Assembly: GCF_017254835.1 (NCBI RefSeq)
Contig: NZ_JAFKCW010000001.1
Span: 868,001-932,000, forward strand
DNA length: 64,000 bases
Direction: 5' to 3'
Source of the DNA: Algoriphagus aestuariicola
GTDB lineage: Bacteria > Bacteroidota > Bacteroidia > Cytophagales > Cyclobacteriaceae
Below the pieces are notes generated by a model. The model did no database searches and had not been told where the DNA came from. It worked only from the letters and a program-made list of their open reading frames with translations. Positions 8,883-17,793 of the stretch are shown one piece after another (the first letter of the stretch is position 1; every line of letters begins with the position of its first letter). Both the position numbers and the translations under genes were made by a program.

Positions 8883-9389
8883 CTGCTAGACTCCCTCGTC
8901 ACATCCAAGACCCGCGTTAAGCTGCTTTTAAAGTTTTTCGCCCATGCCAATTCAGGTTATCTGCGCTCACTCGCCAAGGAATTTGACGAGTCGACCAATT
9001 CTGTCAGGGTAGAACTTAATCGCTTGACTGATGCCGGTTTGTTGTTGGCTGAAGATGAGGGGAAAACTAAGGTTTACCGAGCGAATAATTCCCATCCCTT
9101 CTTTTCGGAAATCAAAGGCATGGTGACCAAATTCCTCGGCTTGGACGAATTGATGGAGAAAATCGTGAAGCGAATGGGGAATGTGGAGAAGGCTATTATT
9201 GTGGGGGACTATGCGCATGGAGTGGACTCAGGGACTATTGATCTCATTTTAGTGGGGCGGGACTTGGACTTGGTGTACCTTGACTTTATTGTAAACAAGA
9301 CTTTTGAAAAAATAAACCGGAAAATCCGGGTTCGGGTGCTGGAAGAAAGTCCTGAAAATTTAGCCGGTATCTTGGTATACGGAAAGTAA
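8883..9389 (+). CDS. Winged-helix regulator fused to a nucleotidyltransferase-like domain, non-AUG start
   Basis: The frame reads as a winged-helix DNA-binding domain (about residues 1-75; helices around KTRVKLLLKFF and SVRVELNRL, wing around LLLAEDEGKTKVYRAN) followed by a nucleotidyltransferase-like domain (VGDYAHGVDSGTIDLILVG) whose expected Gly-Ser and Asp-x-Asp signatures are degraded, so catalysis is doubtful. The family often opens Bacteroidota capsule/O-antigen loci. The frame is open back to a stop at 8847, but contains no ATG, GTG or TTG before 9024, which lies inside the HTH. Homology-like sequence runs to about 8880, so CTG at 8883 or ATT at 8880 is the likely start; a prediction restricted to standard starts would give 121 residues from 9024. 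Confidence 0.7.
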   Translation: MLDSLVTSKTRVKLLLKFFAHANSGYLRSLAKEFDESTNSVRVELNRLTDAGLLLAEDEGKTKVYRANNSHPFFSEIKGMVTKFLGLDELMEKIVKRMGNVEKAIIVGDYAHGVDSGTIDLILVGRDLDLVYLDFIVNKTFEKINRKIRVRVLEESPENLAGILVYGK

Positions 9390-9467
9390 ATTTTGTTTCT
9401 CTCCCAGATACCTGGCCGTATGGCTTGACTTCCAGATACTCAATTGCTGACATTTGAATTCTAAAGA

Positions 9468-10304
9468 TTGTTGAACACGGACCAACCAACCCATTACAAA
9501 GTCATTGAAGCCAGCTCTGGATGGAAGATGGTGGACTTCAAGGAGATTTGGAAATACAAGGATCTACTTTATTTCTTGACTCTCAGAGGGATCAAAGCAA
9601 GGTATGCCCAGTCTGTATTGGGAGTAGCCTGGGCGATCATACAGCCACTTTTCACGACGTTGGTTTTTACCTTAGTTTTTGGGGGCTTGGCCAAGGTAGA
9701 TTCTGATGGAATGCCGTATATTCTGTTTTCCTATTTGGCACTGTGGCCTTGGAACTACTTTTCCGGTACACTCACAGAGTCCGCAAACTCCCTTATCCAG
9801 AATGCCAACATGATCACCAAAGTGTACTTTCCCAGGATGGTACTCCCGCTCTCAGCCATCCTGTCGAAGCTTCTGGATTTCACGATCGCCTTTGTCGTTG
9901 TATTGGGAATGCTATTATACTTCAAGCAAATTCCCGGCTGGGGAGTAGTCTTTTTGCCTCTTTTGATTATCCAGCTTTTGCTATGCAGTCTTGGGATAGG
10001 CATGTTTCTATCTGCACTGGCAGTGAAATACAGGGATGTCAAACATGCACTATCCTTTGTCGTGCAGTTATTGCTTTATTCAGCTCCCGTGGTTTACAGT
10101 ACAAGTGCGGTTCCCGAACAGTACCAGAAATTCTACATAATTAATCCCATGGTTGGAGTGATTGAAGGTTTTCGGGCGGCCTTTCTTGATCGTCCGATGC
10201 CTTGGGACTGGATTTGGCCGGGAAGTATCGCGGCAACGATCTTCTTTGTCTTCGGTATGTTCTACTTTCGCAGAATGGAGCGAATTTTCGCAGATGTCGC
10301 ATAG
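9468..10304 (+). CDS. ABC-2 type polysaccharide export permease
   Basis: The 278-residue protein matches the Wzm/RfbA/TagG permease pattern: an N-terminal amphipathic stretch (FKEIWKYKDLLYFL), the RxxKARYAQSVLGxAW segment before the first span, an IQPL turn, and six membrane spans ending with a short basic tail. It would move undecaprenyl-linked glycans across the inner membrane. The TTG start is preferred over the internal ATG at 9528 because the preceding YKVIEASSGWK segment is typical of the family. The ATP-binding partner that normally follows at once (Wzt/TagH) is absent, both here and elsewhere in the window. The regulator at 8883 lies 78 bases upstream. Confidence 0.88.
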   Translation: MLNTDQPTHYKVIEASSGWKMVDFKEIWKYKDLLYFLTLRGIKARYAQSVLGVAWAIIQPLFTTLVFTLVFGGLAKVDSDGMPYILFSYLALWPWNYFSGTLTESANSLIQNANMITKVYFPRMVLPLSAILSKLLDFTIAFVVVLGMLLYFKQIPGWGVVFLPLLIIQLLLCSLGIGMFLSALAVKYRDVKHALSFVVQLLLYSAPVVYSTSAVPEQYQKFYIINPMVGVIEGFRAAFLDRPMPWDWIWPGSIAATIFFVFGMFYFRRMERIFADVA

Positions 10305-10416
10305 CCGGGGATAACATATGCCAGCAATCTGAAATAATTGACAAGCAAGCTTCAATGCGCTTCTGTATGTATCCGCTGATAGCGCAAAATTCAAACAACC
10401 TACCTATTATTTGTAA

Positions 10417-11337
10417 ATGACGCTTTCCATCGTATCTCCAGTATATCGGGCCGAAAATATCCTCGACGAATTGGTAGGCCGAATTAAGGCGTCCGTCTCC
10501 GCCGTTGACTACGAGATTATCTTGATCGATGACTATAGTCCGGATAAATCCTGGGAGAAAATAGAAAAGCTGTCAGCACAGCATCCCGAGATTAAAGGAA
10601 TTAAGCTTTCCCGCAACTTTGGTCAACATTATGCAATTACCGCGGGGCTGGATGCAGCGATGGGCGATTGGGTGGTGGTGATGGACTGCGATCTGCAGGA
10701 TAGGCCGGAGGAGATTCCAGCCTTGCTTGCCAAAGCGCGTGAGGGTTTTGATGTGGTGCTTGCCAGAAGAGCTGATAGACAAGACGGTTTCGTTAAAAGG
10801 CTTTCTTCCAAACTGTTCTATCGTACTTTGGCGTGGCTTACTGGCTCTCACCAGGATGAGAGCATCGCCAATTTCGGGGTATATAGCAAAGCCGTGATCA
10901 AAGAAATATCCGGCATGCGCGAGAGCATTCGATACTTCCCAACTATGGTTCGTTGGGTGGGATTTCGACAAACCGCCATTGACGTTATTCATGCTGCAAA
11001 TGATGGGAGACAAAGCAGCTACAACTTCAAAAGATTGTTCAATCTGGCATTGGATATTATGTTGGCCTACAGCGATAAGCCAATCCGCCTCACCATCAAA
11101 CTGGGTTTGGGTGTAGCCCTTTTTGGATTTCTTTTTGCCGCATACACTCTATTTCGATACTTGCAGGGTGATATCATTGTGGCAGGATACGCTTCCCTGA
11201 TCATTTCACTCTGGGTTCTCACCGGCTTTTTGCTGGTTACCTTGGGGATGGTCGGACTCTATGTCGGCAAGACCTTCGAAGGGGTAAAAAAACGACCGAT
11301 CTATATCGTGGAGAAAAGAGTGGGAGGTGAAGAATAG
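10417..11337 (+). CDS. GtrB/DPM1-like family 2 glycosyltransferase
   Basis: This 306-residue protein has a GT-A domain (SIVSPVYRAE at the start, IDDYSPD, and the donor-binding DCDLQDRPE motif near residues 88-96) followed by two membrane spans near 225-245 and 260-285. That architecture is that of polyprenyl-phosphate glucosyl/mannosyl or aminoarabinosyl transferases (GtrB, ArnC, DPM1), which load a sugar onto undecaprenyl phosphate at the cytoplasmic face. Such products are exactly the donors used by GT-C enzymes, of which four lie in this window. The sugar is not predictable. Confidence 0.88.
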   Translation: MTLSIVSPVYRAENILDELVGRIKASVSAVDYEIILIDDYSPDKSWEKIEKLSAQHPEIKGIKLSRNFGQHYAITAGLDAAMGDWVVVMDCDLQDRPEEIPALLAKAREGFDVVLARRADRQDGFVKRLSSKLFYRTLAWLTGSHQDESIANFGVYSKAVIKEISGMRESIRYFPTMVRWVGFRQTAIDVIHAANDGRQSSYNFKRLFNLALDIMLAYSDKPIRLTIKLGLGVALFGFLFAAYTLFRYLQGDIIVAGYASLIISLWVLTGFLLVTLGMVGLYVGKTFEGVKKRPIYIVEKRVGGEE

Positions 11338-11506
11338 ATCGTGCTTCAGCGCACAGTCAATAAAATCCGGCGTGAAAGGATATTCCAAATTCCTTGGCAT
11401 AGATGACACTCCGTCTTGCATTTATTCAATACTGTAGTCAGAAAATTTAAGGCTCCTAGGTCGCAGGAGGTCTTGTATTTACTATGAAAACTATTTTTAA
11501 TCTGCC

Positions 11507-12166
11507 TTGATACATCCACTTAACTTCGACTCCTTGCTTTTCGGTTACCCTGTGGGAAAGATTAATGTTGACCAATCTTGGGACGAACAGGGTTTTTTAG
11601 AGGAGGCCAAGACCTTTCAGTTGGTTTATATCTTTTCCCAATCCGAGCTGAAATACAGTTCCGAAACTGTCCGTCTGGTTGATATTAAGGCAACCTTCTT
11701 CAAGCGGCTAGACCAGTCGGCGGATGGATGTTCTAGTCTGGAAAGACCCAATGGTGAATTGGACCAAAGACTTGTGAAACTCGCATTCGAAAGTGGGGCT
11801 TATTCGAGGTTCAAAGTAGATGAGCGCTTGGACAATGAAGAGTTCGAAAAGCTCTATCGCCTTTGGATACAAAAAGCTTGGGAAAATCGTGAAATTCTGT
11901 CTCTTCCAGAAAAGGAGGGTATGGTGACAGTGTCGATTGATGGGGATTCAGGAAAAATTGGGCTGCTAGCTGTACATCCCGATAGTCGAGGCAAAGGCTG
12001 GGGTAAAAAGCTTGTCAAAGCAGCCGAAATGCAGGCTAAAAGGGAAGGTGCCCAAGGGCTCTACATTCCCACTCAACTAGACAATCTTCCAGCCTGCCAT
12101 CTTTACCAATCCACTGGATACACCCTTTCTCAAAAGGAATATATTTACCATTATTGGAGGAATTGA
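11507..12166 (+). CDS. WecD-like GNAT acetyltransferase
   Basis: The 219-residue protein starts at a TTG with LNFDSLLFGYPVGKI, the usual opening of WecD/FdtC-type acyltransferases, and has a GNAT fold with the acetyl-CoA loop motif (VHPDSRGKGWGKKL, near residues 150-163) and a C-terminal HLYQSTGY segment. Relatives N-acetylate dTDP-4-amino-dideoxyhexoses for surface glycans. The aminotransferase that makes such a substrate (WecE/DegT family) is not present nearby, so the substrate assignment is uncertain. It lies between the GtrB-like enzyme and a NeuD-like acyltransferase on the same strand. Confidence 0.75.
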   Translation: MIHPLNFDSLLFGYPVGKINVDQSWDEQGFLEEAKTFQLVYIFSQSELKYSSETVRLVDIKATFFKRLDQSADGCSSLERPNGELDQRLVKLAFESGAYSRFKVDERLDNEEFEKLYRLWIQKAWENREILSLPEKEGMVTVSIDGDSGKIGLLAVHPDSRGKGWGKKLVKAAEMQAKREGAQGLYIPTQLDNLPACHLYQSTGYTLSQKEYIYHYWRN

Positions 12167-12269
12167 GTTTTTGGGATATGCCTATATCTGTTGCCAATAG
12201 GTTGTCTGAGCTTTCGTTAATCACTACTACGATTATAATTTTTACATATCCCAAACTACTCTTTTAGCG

Positions 12270-12893
12270 ATGATTATAGCTGGCGCAGGCGGACATGCCA
12301 AGGAAGTCTTGGATATCTTGGTCTCGACAAGTCCTGGCATCACTATGTCTTTTTTGGATGAGAACAAGAGTGAAAGGTTCTTTTGCCAAAACTATCCGAT
12401 CATTCAAAATGAAGAGGAAATTCTGGCAGCCCTTCAAGAAGACCCTCGCTTTGTCCTGGGTACCGGCAAGCCCGAGACTCGAAAAGCATTTTATGACAAA
12501 CTGACCCGCCTAGGAGGAGAGCTTTTTAGCCTTAGGGGAATGGGGCTTGTCCTCAGCCCCAGCTCCGATTGTCTGGAAGCCGACATTTTCAGCCTCTGTT
12601 TTGTCGGACCCAACACCCATATCGGTAGAGGCTGTTTGGTCAATACTGGAGCCCAAATCCACCACGAGGTAGAGATTGGTGACTTTGCCGAAATCAGTCC
12701 AGCCGCCGTGATACTCGGTAAGGCTAAGATAGGGTTCTCTTGTATCATAGGATCCAATGCCACTATCCTTCCCAAAGTCAATATTGGAAGCCGCGCAATC
12801 ATTGGGGCAGGGGCTGTTGTCACCAAGGACATTCCCGAGGGAGCCACTGTCGTAGGAGTACCAGGCAGAGTGATTAAGTTGGCGAATAGGTGA
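12270..12893 (+). CDS. NeuD/PglD-family left-handed beta-helix acyltransferase
   Basis: The 207-residue protein has an N-terminal Rossmann-like PglD_N domain (IIAGAGGHAKEVLDIL, residues 2-17) and, from about residue 105, hexapeptide repeats of a left-handed beta-helix with a His in HHEVEIGDF and the closing AIIGAGAVVTKDIPEG. Family members acetylate UDP-4-amino sugars (PglD) or sialic acid (NeuD). It ends the polysaccharide block. Together with the WecD-like gene it suggests that acylated amino sugars are or were part of the surface polymer. Confidence 0.85.
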   Translation: MIIAGAGGHAKEVLDILVSTSPGITMSFLDENKSERFFCQNYPIIQNEEEILAALQEDPRFVLGTGKPETRKAFYDKLTRLGGELFSLRGMGLVLSPSSDCLEADIFSLCFVGPNTHIGRGCLVNTGAQIHHEVEIGDFAEISPAAVILGKAKIGFSCIIGSNATILPKVNIGSRAIIGAGAVVTKDIPEGATVVGVPGRVIKLANR

Positions 12894-13508
12894 TTGCCAT
12901 ATCCGTCCCATCCCCGTTCCGTCTTTTTCGAAAGTGGCCATGGCCTCAAAGATTAATTAAATATTTAGTTTTTAGGTAAGTTTTTTTGACTCCTGCTTAT
13001 TTTTTCCTGCCTAAAATTCTTCGATAATCTAAGTAGCAGGTAGTAGCCCCTTTGGACAATCAAACTCCTTCGCCAAACAGGCGTTTGCCTGAACGTACCT
13101 CTCCCCAAACAATAGTGTTTCATTTCCTGTGGAGCTGATTTTAGCCTCCTTTACAGAAATCTCGTTTTTCTGTTTTGAGTTATCTTGTACTGGAAAGTAT
13201 CCGTTTGTCGATTTTTAGTGATTTTTTCTCCTACCGAGAAGAGATCACCTTTCAAAAATGCAGTCCAATAAATACCTTTTCTGGACAGTGGCCTATTTTT
13301 TTCTAAGACTCTTGAAATCTACAAATGATCAGTGTAGCCTTGGACGATTAAAACATAGGAGTTTTTAGCAGCAATTGTGAATAGATGCGCTATCGTAAAG
13401 TTGCAATGCCATTTTTTTGTGAAAATAGTCTTCCTACTCCGAAAACCCGTTTTCAAGAGTTAATTTGGAATATGAGGCCAGTAGCTTGACTGCGTAAACA
13501 TAAATAGG
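12894..13508. other. Intergenic region, nothing recognised
   Basis: About 615 AT-rich bases between the polysaccharide block and dinB. I find no open frame of useful length, no tRNA-like arms and no strong hairpin. Some of it must be the dinB promoter region; the length itself may reflect lost genes. Confidence 0.5.
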
Positions 13509-13952
13509 ATGAAACTATTGATAAAAGATCTCTTTGCATATAACCATCAGGTCAACCAAACACTTGAGGAAAGATTTAGGTCCTATGACTACAAGCTAGA
13601 CTTGGAGACTATGCGACTAGCTAGCCATATGTTGAACGCGCACCAGATTTGGGTAGACAGGGTCGAGGGCAGAAGTTCATTGAAAAGTCCCTGGGAGGAT
13701 TTCCCCCTAGATGCCTTCGGTTCGAGAAACCACGAACTCCATGTTTTGACGGAGAACTTGCTTGAATCCAAGGATCTGCAGGGTACTGTCCGGTTCAAGA
13801 CCTTCGCAGGAGTGGAATTTGAAAAGAAGATTGCGGACATCCTCGTTCACGTCGTCAACCATTCCACCTATCATCGAGGACAGATTGCCTTTCTGATGCG
13901 CAAAGGCGGTCTCGAGCCTGTTTCGACTGATTATATCAATTGGGCCAAATGA
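13509..13952 (+). CDS. DinB-family protein
   Basis: The 147-residue protein matches the DinB four-helix fold: N-terminal helix with FAYNHQVNQ, a middle HMLNAHQIWVDR helix, and the C-terminal signature VNHSTYHRGQIAFLMRKGG (near 114-133). The conserved His residues of these three helices form the metal site of the superfamily. DinB-like proteins act as thiol-dependent transferases (bacillithiol S-transferase type) or have unknown stress roles; the window gives no hint of the substrate. It is a single gene, with 615 bases free upstream. Confidence 0.85.
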   Translation: MKLLIKDLFAYNHQVNQTLEERFRSYDYKLDLETMRLASHMLNAHQIWVDRVEGRSSLKSPWEDFPLDAFGSRNHELHVLTENLLESKDLQGTVRFKTFAGVEFEKKIADILVHVVNHSTYHRGQIAFLMRKGGLEPVSTDYINWAK

Positions 13953-14087
13953 GCAAAACCTGCCCTGAGCATGATGTTGAAGACGTGTGCAACTTTGGAA
14001 CTTTCTGAAAAACATGAACTCCGAGATACCTAGACAAACATTAGGGCCAAGTATTAGACTGACCGGATTAGCCAACACTTATCGGAG

Positions 14088-14753
14088 TTAATTGAACTCT
14101 AGATCGCCAATTTTTTTCAGGTGTTCGTTTGCTGCCAAGCCGTTGGGATTGCAGCCAGGCTGCCCTTCAGGAACGTCCATTCCTAGGTTTTTATAGTACG
14201 AGGCCCAAAAGGAGTCCGTTTGGCCTGTTTTGGGATCTTTGAAAGTCATCGGCTCCAAGCTAAACAGGGCAGCATCCCGAAATGCCCGCTCTACAAAATC
14301 CGAGCAGTATAGCGAGGAGTCATTAAGCACATAGCTCCAGTTATAAGGTTTGCCCAGCATCGTTTCGGCCCGGTCGATTGCGGTGGGAATTGAAGCCTGG
14401 GCGTCGTCAGAAAGCCTATAGACAACCATCCGCTTGTTTTTTTCTCCTGCTCGGCTAAGCACGCTATCAAGTACCTCGCGTATAGATCCGTCTGCAGGAC
14501 TGGCGTGGAGGATATAGATAGTGGAGTCGGAAATCTCGAGGAGGCCAACGTGGTCAAAGGAGACCTCCTCCTGCCGTTGGGTTACCCGGTTAATAGCTCC
14601 CGAAAGCTGGTCAGTTTTGGCGCCGAAAAATAGCAGATCGCCCGTCTGCAGTTCCAGCTGTCTATAGAATGCCCTTTCCTGTGCATTTGTCGATAGAGAA
14701 AAGAAAAAGGCCAGAATGAATAGAATGGCGGCGTTGGATAACAGATTCTTCAT
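14088..14753 (-). CDS. Secreted YiiX/NlpC-P60-like cysteine hydrolase
   Basis: I start at the ATG at 14753 because it begins a clear signal peptide (hydrophobic core AAILFILAFFF, site near NAQ); an ATG 96 bases further upstream would bury that signal. The 221-residue product has the YiiX/YebB permuted papain-like pattern: LQTGDLLFFG, His68 in FDHVGLLE and Cys150 in LYCSDFVERAF. Such proteins cleave amide bonds in peptidoglycan peptides or lipid substrates. Action would be periplasmic. It is monocistronic. Confidence 0.82.
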   Translation of the reverse strand: MKNLLSNAAILFILAFFFSLSTNAQERAFYRQLELQTGDLLFFGAKTDQLSGAINRVTQRQEEVSFDHVGLLEISDSTIYILHASPADGSIREVLDSVLSRAGEKNKRMVVYRLSDDAQASIPTAIDRAETMLGKPYNWSYVLNDSSLYCSDFVERAFRDAALFSLEPMTFKDPKTGQTDSFWASYYKNLGMDVPEGQPGCNPNGLAANEHLKKIGDLEFN

Positions 14754-15055
14754 TAGGCCAAAGATACTAAGGGAACGCAAGTGTTTTTTGAAGCGATACT
14801 CTCGTTGGGGTTGAAGGGCGTTGGATTGCTTAATAAAGAACCTTTTCATTAGTCTGAGAAGAGTATCTTATCCTGTACGCGTATGTCAGCCAAGCTGAAG
14901 GCGAATCGGGAAAAGAGAGGCAAGTTCTTCATATTGATCACCATCTTCTTTTGACAATCCTGCAAAATAAACTCGACAAAAGCTGTGGTGAGGTCACCTT
15001 TTAAACTTTGGCTTTAGCCCTGGACTCCTATCCCATGTTAAGAAAAAGCATTGCC
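14754..15055. other. Intergenic region, nothing recognised
   Basis: About 300 bases lie between the YiiX-like start and the esterase stop, both on the minus strand. I see no gene and no convincing terminator; it should hold the promoter of the YiiX-like gene. Confidence 0.45.
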
Positions 15056-16891
15056 TCAGTCCATGTTCTTCTTTTCCACTACCCAGCCAGCTGATTTCGC
15101 AAGTGCTGGGGGATTGCCTGTAAAAAGCTTTCCAGCTTCCTCATCTCCCTTGAGTTGCCACATGTACCAGTTGAGTGCTACCCTTGCAAATTCGCCTCCA
15201 TGTGGCTGTCCATAGGTGCCACCGTGACCCACGTCCAGGTTACCGACAAATACGGGGACATGATTGATACGCCTAAAATCGTCCATCCCATTTCCATAGG
15301 CGATGTCGGATTCTCCACCCAGCAGGTAGAGGGTCGGGACTTTGATTTTTTGCAGATGTTCCTTGCTTACTTGGGGCATTCCGGGCATACCAGCTCCGGG
15401 ATTTCCCAAGACCCCACTGTTGAATACCCCAACCGTTGTGATCCTGGGGTCTCCCGCGACTTCGATGGTCTGCAGTCCCCCGCAGGACATGCCGCTCACG
15501 GCAATGTGTTTGGTGTCTATTTTTTGGTAATAGGGGCTGTTTGGATCTGCATTTTGAGCAATAGCCCAGTCTATGGCGTCCAGCAGCTTTTGGGACTTCG
15601 AGCGAACGTCGGTTTGTTTGGGCATGGTGCCAATGGCAACGACGAGAAATCCATGGGAAGCTATTTCATTCAGGAAGTTAACATGCTCCCAGGGAGAGTC
15701 GAAGCAGGCTCCATTGCCCCAGGCAATTACTGGTAGCTTATTTTCTCCGCCAAAAGGATCAAGGTCTTGAGGTTTAAATATCGTGTGAGTCGGAAGACTG
15801 CTCTCTGAGCTCATCACAGCTGGGTATTTGCCCATACCGCCATTTTCTATGATTTCCGAAATGGGGCTTTCCTGAAAGGCAAGATGCTCCGAAAAGAAAG
15901 GCAGCGCTTTGGTTTCTATGCGTTCCGCGATGCGGTTGAGATGGTCGCCCTCGTAGCTTTCGTAGAGATGTGCAATCTGGTAGGAGTCCAAAACTTCATG
16001 CAGCTTTTTGGTAGCCTCGCTGATGCCCCGATCCTGGGTGCCCGCATCCATACCAATCGCCTTGAGTCTTTTTATATTGGGGATGTATTGATCTATGGTA
16101 GTTAGTGTTCGGTTGGCGATGATCTTGTTGATGGCTTCCTGTCTCGGACTACCGTCCTTCGCGGGCAGATCCAGATAAAAAGGCGGATTTTGGGGGTTTG
16201 GCGCAAAAGCTGCGGAAGTGGCGAGCGCAGCAATCTCGAAAAAAGAAGCCCCCTGCAACTGTTCCGGGGTGAAAGCCTCAAGTTTGGAGACCATCTCGGG
16301 ATTGGTAGCCGCTCCTCCTTCCATGCAGCAAGGGCTCAGGGCATAGATGGCCGCATAGACATCAGGATATTTCATGCCCAGGCGAAGTGTGCCATAGCCG
16401 CCCATGGAGTGCCCGGCCAACCCCCGGCTTGCCTTGTTAGGTAGGGTACGGTAGTTGGAGTCGATGTGGCGAATCAGCTCTTGGGTGATGAAGGTCTCCC
16501 AGTCACCTATGGTAGCCGAGCTTGCGTACATGCTTCCCTTAAACCTGTTGAAAGCATTGGGCATTACCACGATCATTTCTTTGGAAAGGCCCGCGGCGAG
16601 AGATTGCTCGATCACCGTCTGGAGGTTGATCCAGTGGTCTTCCCAGCCAAACCACTGGGAATCCGAGTCTGTAAAGCCGTGGAGTATGTAGAGCACAGGG
16701 TAGTGCCGCTCAGGGTTGGATTGGTAGGAGGGAGGCAGATAGACGGTTACGTCGCGGTCGGCTGGGTCCCCGCTGAGATTGCCCTCTAATGCTTTGCTGT
16801 GTACTTTGATCCGCTCTTTGCTTCCTGTTTGTGCATATGCCAGAGTCAATCCAAAACAGATTAGTAAGGTGAGTAGAAAAATTCTTTTCAT
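15056..16891 (-). CDS. Secreted two-domain esterase (two alpha/beta hydrolases in one chain)
   Basis: The 611-residue protein has a signal peptide (to about residue 21, AYAQ). Residues 25-340 form an esterase-D/XynZ-type (CE1-like) hydrolase: [10 protein letters not shown] oxyanion region, nucleophile Ser162 in GHSMGG, and His317 in GDHLN. Residues 355-600 form a second alpha/beta hydrolase of the PHB-depolymerase/cutinase-like type, with Ser469 in GMSCGG, an Asp in GGESDIAYG and a His in VGHGGTYG. Both triads look intact. Each domain normally occurs as a separate enzyme acting on ester-linked acetyl or feruloyl groups or polyesters. It may deacylate plant or algal polysaccharides; this is inference. 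Confidence 0.82.
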   Translation of the reverse strand: MKRIFLLTLLICFGLTLAYAQTGSKERIKVHSKALEGNLSGDPADRDVTVYLPPSYQSNPERHYPVLYILHGFTDSDSQWFGWEDHWINLQTVIEQSLAAGLSKEMIVVMPNAFNRFKGSMYASSATIGDWETFITQELIRHIDSNYRTLPNKASRGLAGHSMGGYGTLRLGMKYPDVYAAIYALSPCCMEGGAATNPEMVSKLEAFTPEQLQGASFFEIAALATSAAFAPNPQNPPFYLDLPAKDGSPRQEAINKIIANRTLTTIDQYIPNIKRLKAIGMDAGTQDRGISEATKKLHEVLDSYQIAHLYESYEGDHLNRIAERIETKALPFFSEHLAFQESPISEIIENGGMGKYPAVMSSESSLPTHTIFKPQDLDPFGGENKLPVIAWGNGACFDSPWEHVNFLNEIASHGFLVVAIGTMPKQTDVRSKSQKLLDAIDWAIAQNADPNSPYYQKIDTKHIAVSGMSCGGLQTIEVAGDPRITTVGVFNSGVLGNPGAGMPGMPQVSKEHLQKIKVPTLYLLGGESDIAYGNGMDDFRRINHVPVFVGNLDVGHGGTYGQPHGGEFARVALNWYMWQLKGDEEAGKLFTGNPPALAKSAGWVVEKKNMD

Positions 16892-17110
16892 AGGTCAATG
16901 GGTTTAGGTCATTTCTAAAAATAGTCCTTATCCAGAAGCCATCCAATCGTCTCTTCTTTCTTTTTACCCACTAAACTTTTTATTTTGTGTTCCCAGGGTT
17001 GAGGAAAAGGTGTGAAGTCATTTGAGCCAAGATTTCGGTCAAGCAGGAAGAACTCCGCAATGACTCCCGACCAGATCTAGACCCATACCGGTAACCAATA
17101 CTCGTTTCGT

Positions 17111-17545
17111 TTAGCTCTTTTTAGGTTCTGTCTTGAACAAATTGGAGTGCCCCTTCGCAATCAGCCTTGTCTGGCTTGCATTCCAGATTTCGCATTCTGC
17201 GTTGACAAACTGCCTTCCTTTTTTCAAAATCCTGGTCTTGGCAACTATGGTTTCTCCTAGGGTAGCCGTGGAAAAATAGTCTATCACGTTATTGATCGTG
17301 GCGTAGAAGTAGGGTTCGTCATAGGTGAAAAGCGTGGCCCCTAACACGTCGTCTATTATCGCCGCCGTGACTCCTCCATGCAGATTCCCAACGGGATTTA
17401 GCCATTCCTCGCGGATTTGGTATTCAAATTCCAAGGAGCCCCTCTCTGCTCTTTTTACCGAAGGTTTCAGCCAGTGCATAAAAGGCGAGGGCGATGCAGA
17501 GAATTCCTTCCCTATCTGGGCTTTTATCGATTCTAATGCACTCAT
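17111..17545 (-). CDS. PaaI-family hotdog thioesterase
   Basis: Start chosen at 17545, where the ATG overlaps the stop of the upstream gene (ATGA at 17542-17545). The 144-residue product is a single hotdog domain with the family motif NPVGNLHGGVTAAIIDD around residues 50-66, in which HGG and the following Asp participate in acyl-CoA binding and catalysis. It would hydrolyse an acyl- or aryl-CoA thioester in the cytoplasm. It is the last gene of an SDR / DUF2798 / thioesterase operon that begins behind a TetR-type operator at 18564. Confidence 0.88.
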   Translation of the reverse strand: MSALESIKAQIGKEFSASPSPFMHWLKPSVKRAERGSLEFEYQIREEWLNPVGNLHGGVTAAIIDDVLGATLFTYDEPYFYATINNVIDYFSTATLGETIVAKTRILKKGRQFVNAECEIWNASQTRLIAKGHSNLFKTEPKKS

Positions 17546-17757
17546 TTTTTCGGTATTAGAAGATGGACCAGTTTTTCTACTACCGGGGAGATCAGCAGGA
17601 TTGCGGGAATCACAATAATGTAGGCGACGGCCCAAGATTGCAACCAGGCGTCGATGTAGCTGAGGGGCCATCCTAGGTTAAGGGAGACCAAGACGAAGGA
17701 GATAATCCCCGTCGTGACGATGCCCATCAGCAGGGCAAAGGCGATTTTCTGTTTCAT
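17542..17757 (-). CDS. DUF2798 small membrane protein
   Basis: The 71-residue protein has two membrane spans (about residues 5-27 and 42-62) and fits the DUF2798 pattern, including an FALLMGIVTTGIISF first span and a central WLQSWAVAYIIVIP segment. Function of the family is unknown. It sits 36 bases after the SDR gene and overlaps the thioesterase gene by four bases, so all three are one transcription unit. Confidence 0.8.
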   Translation of the reverse strand: MKQKIAFALLMGIVTTGIISFVLVSLNLGWPLSYIDAWLQSWAVAYIIVIPAILLISPVVEKLVHLLIPKK

Positions 17758-17793
17758 TGCATTCTGGTTTTCGTATAGGTTTGAAAGGTGGCT

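Noticed and set aside
11338-11506. Possible remnant of an aminotransferase gene between the GtrB-like and WecD-like genes
   Set aside because: Translations of this short stretch in all frames show no DegT/WecE motifs.
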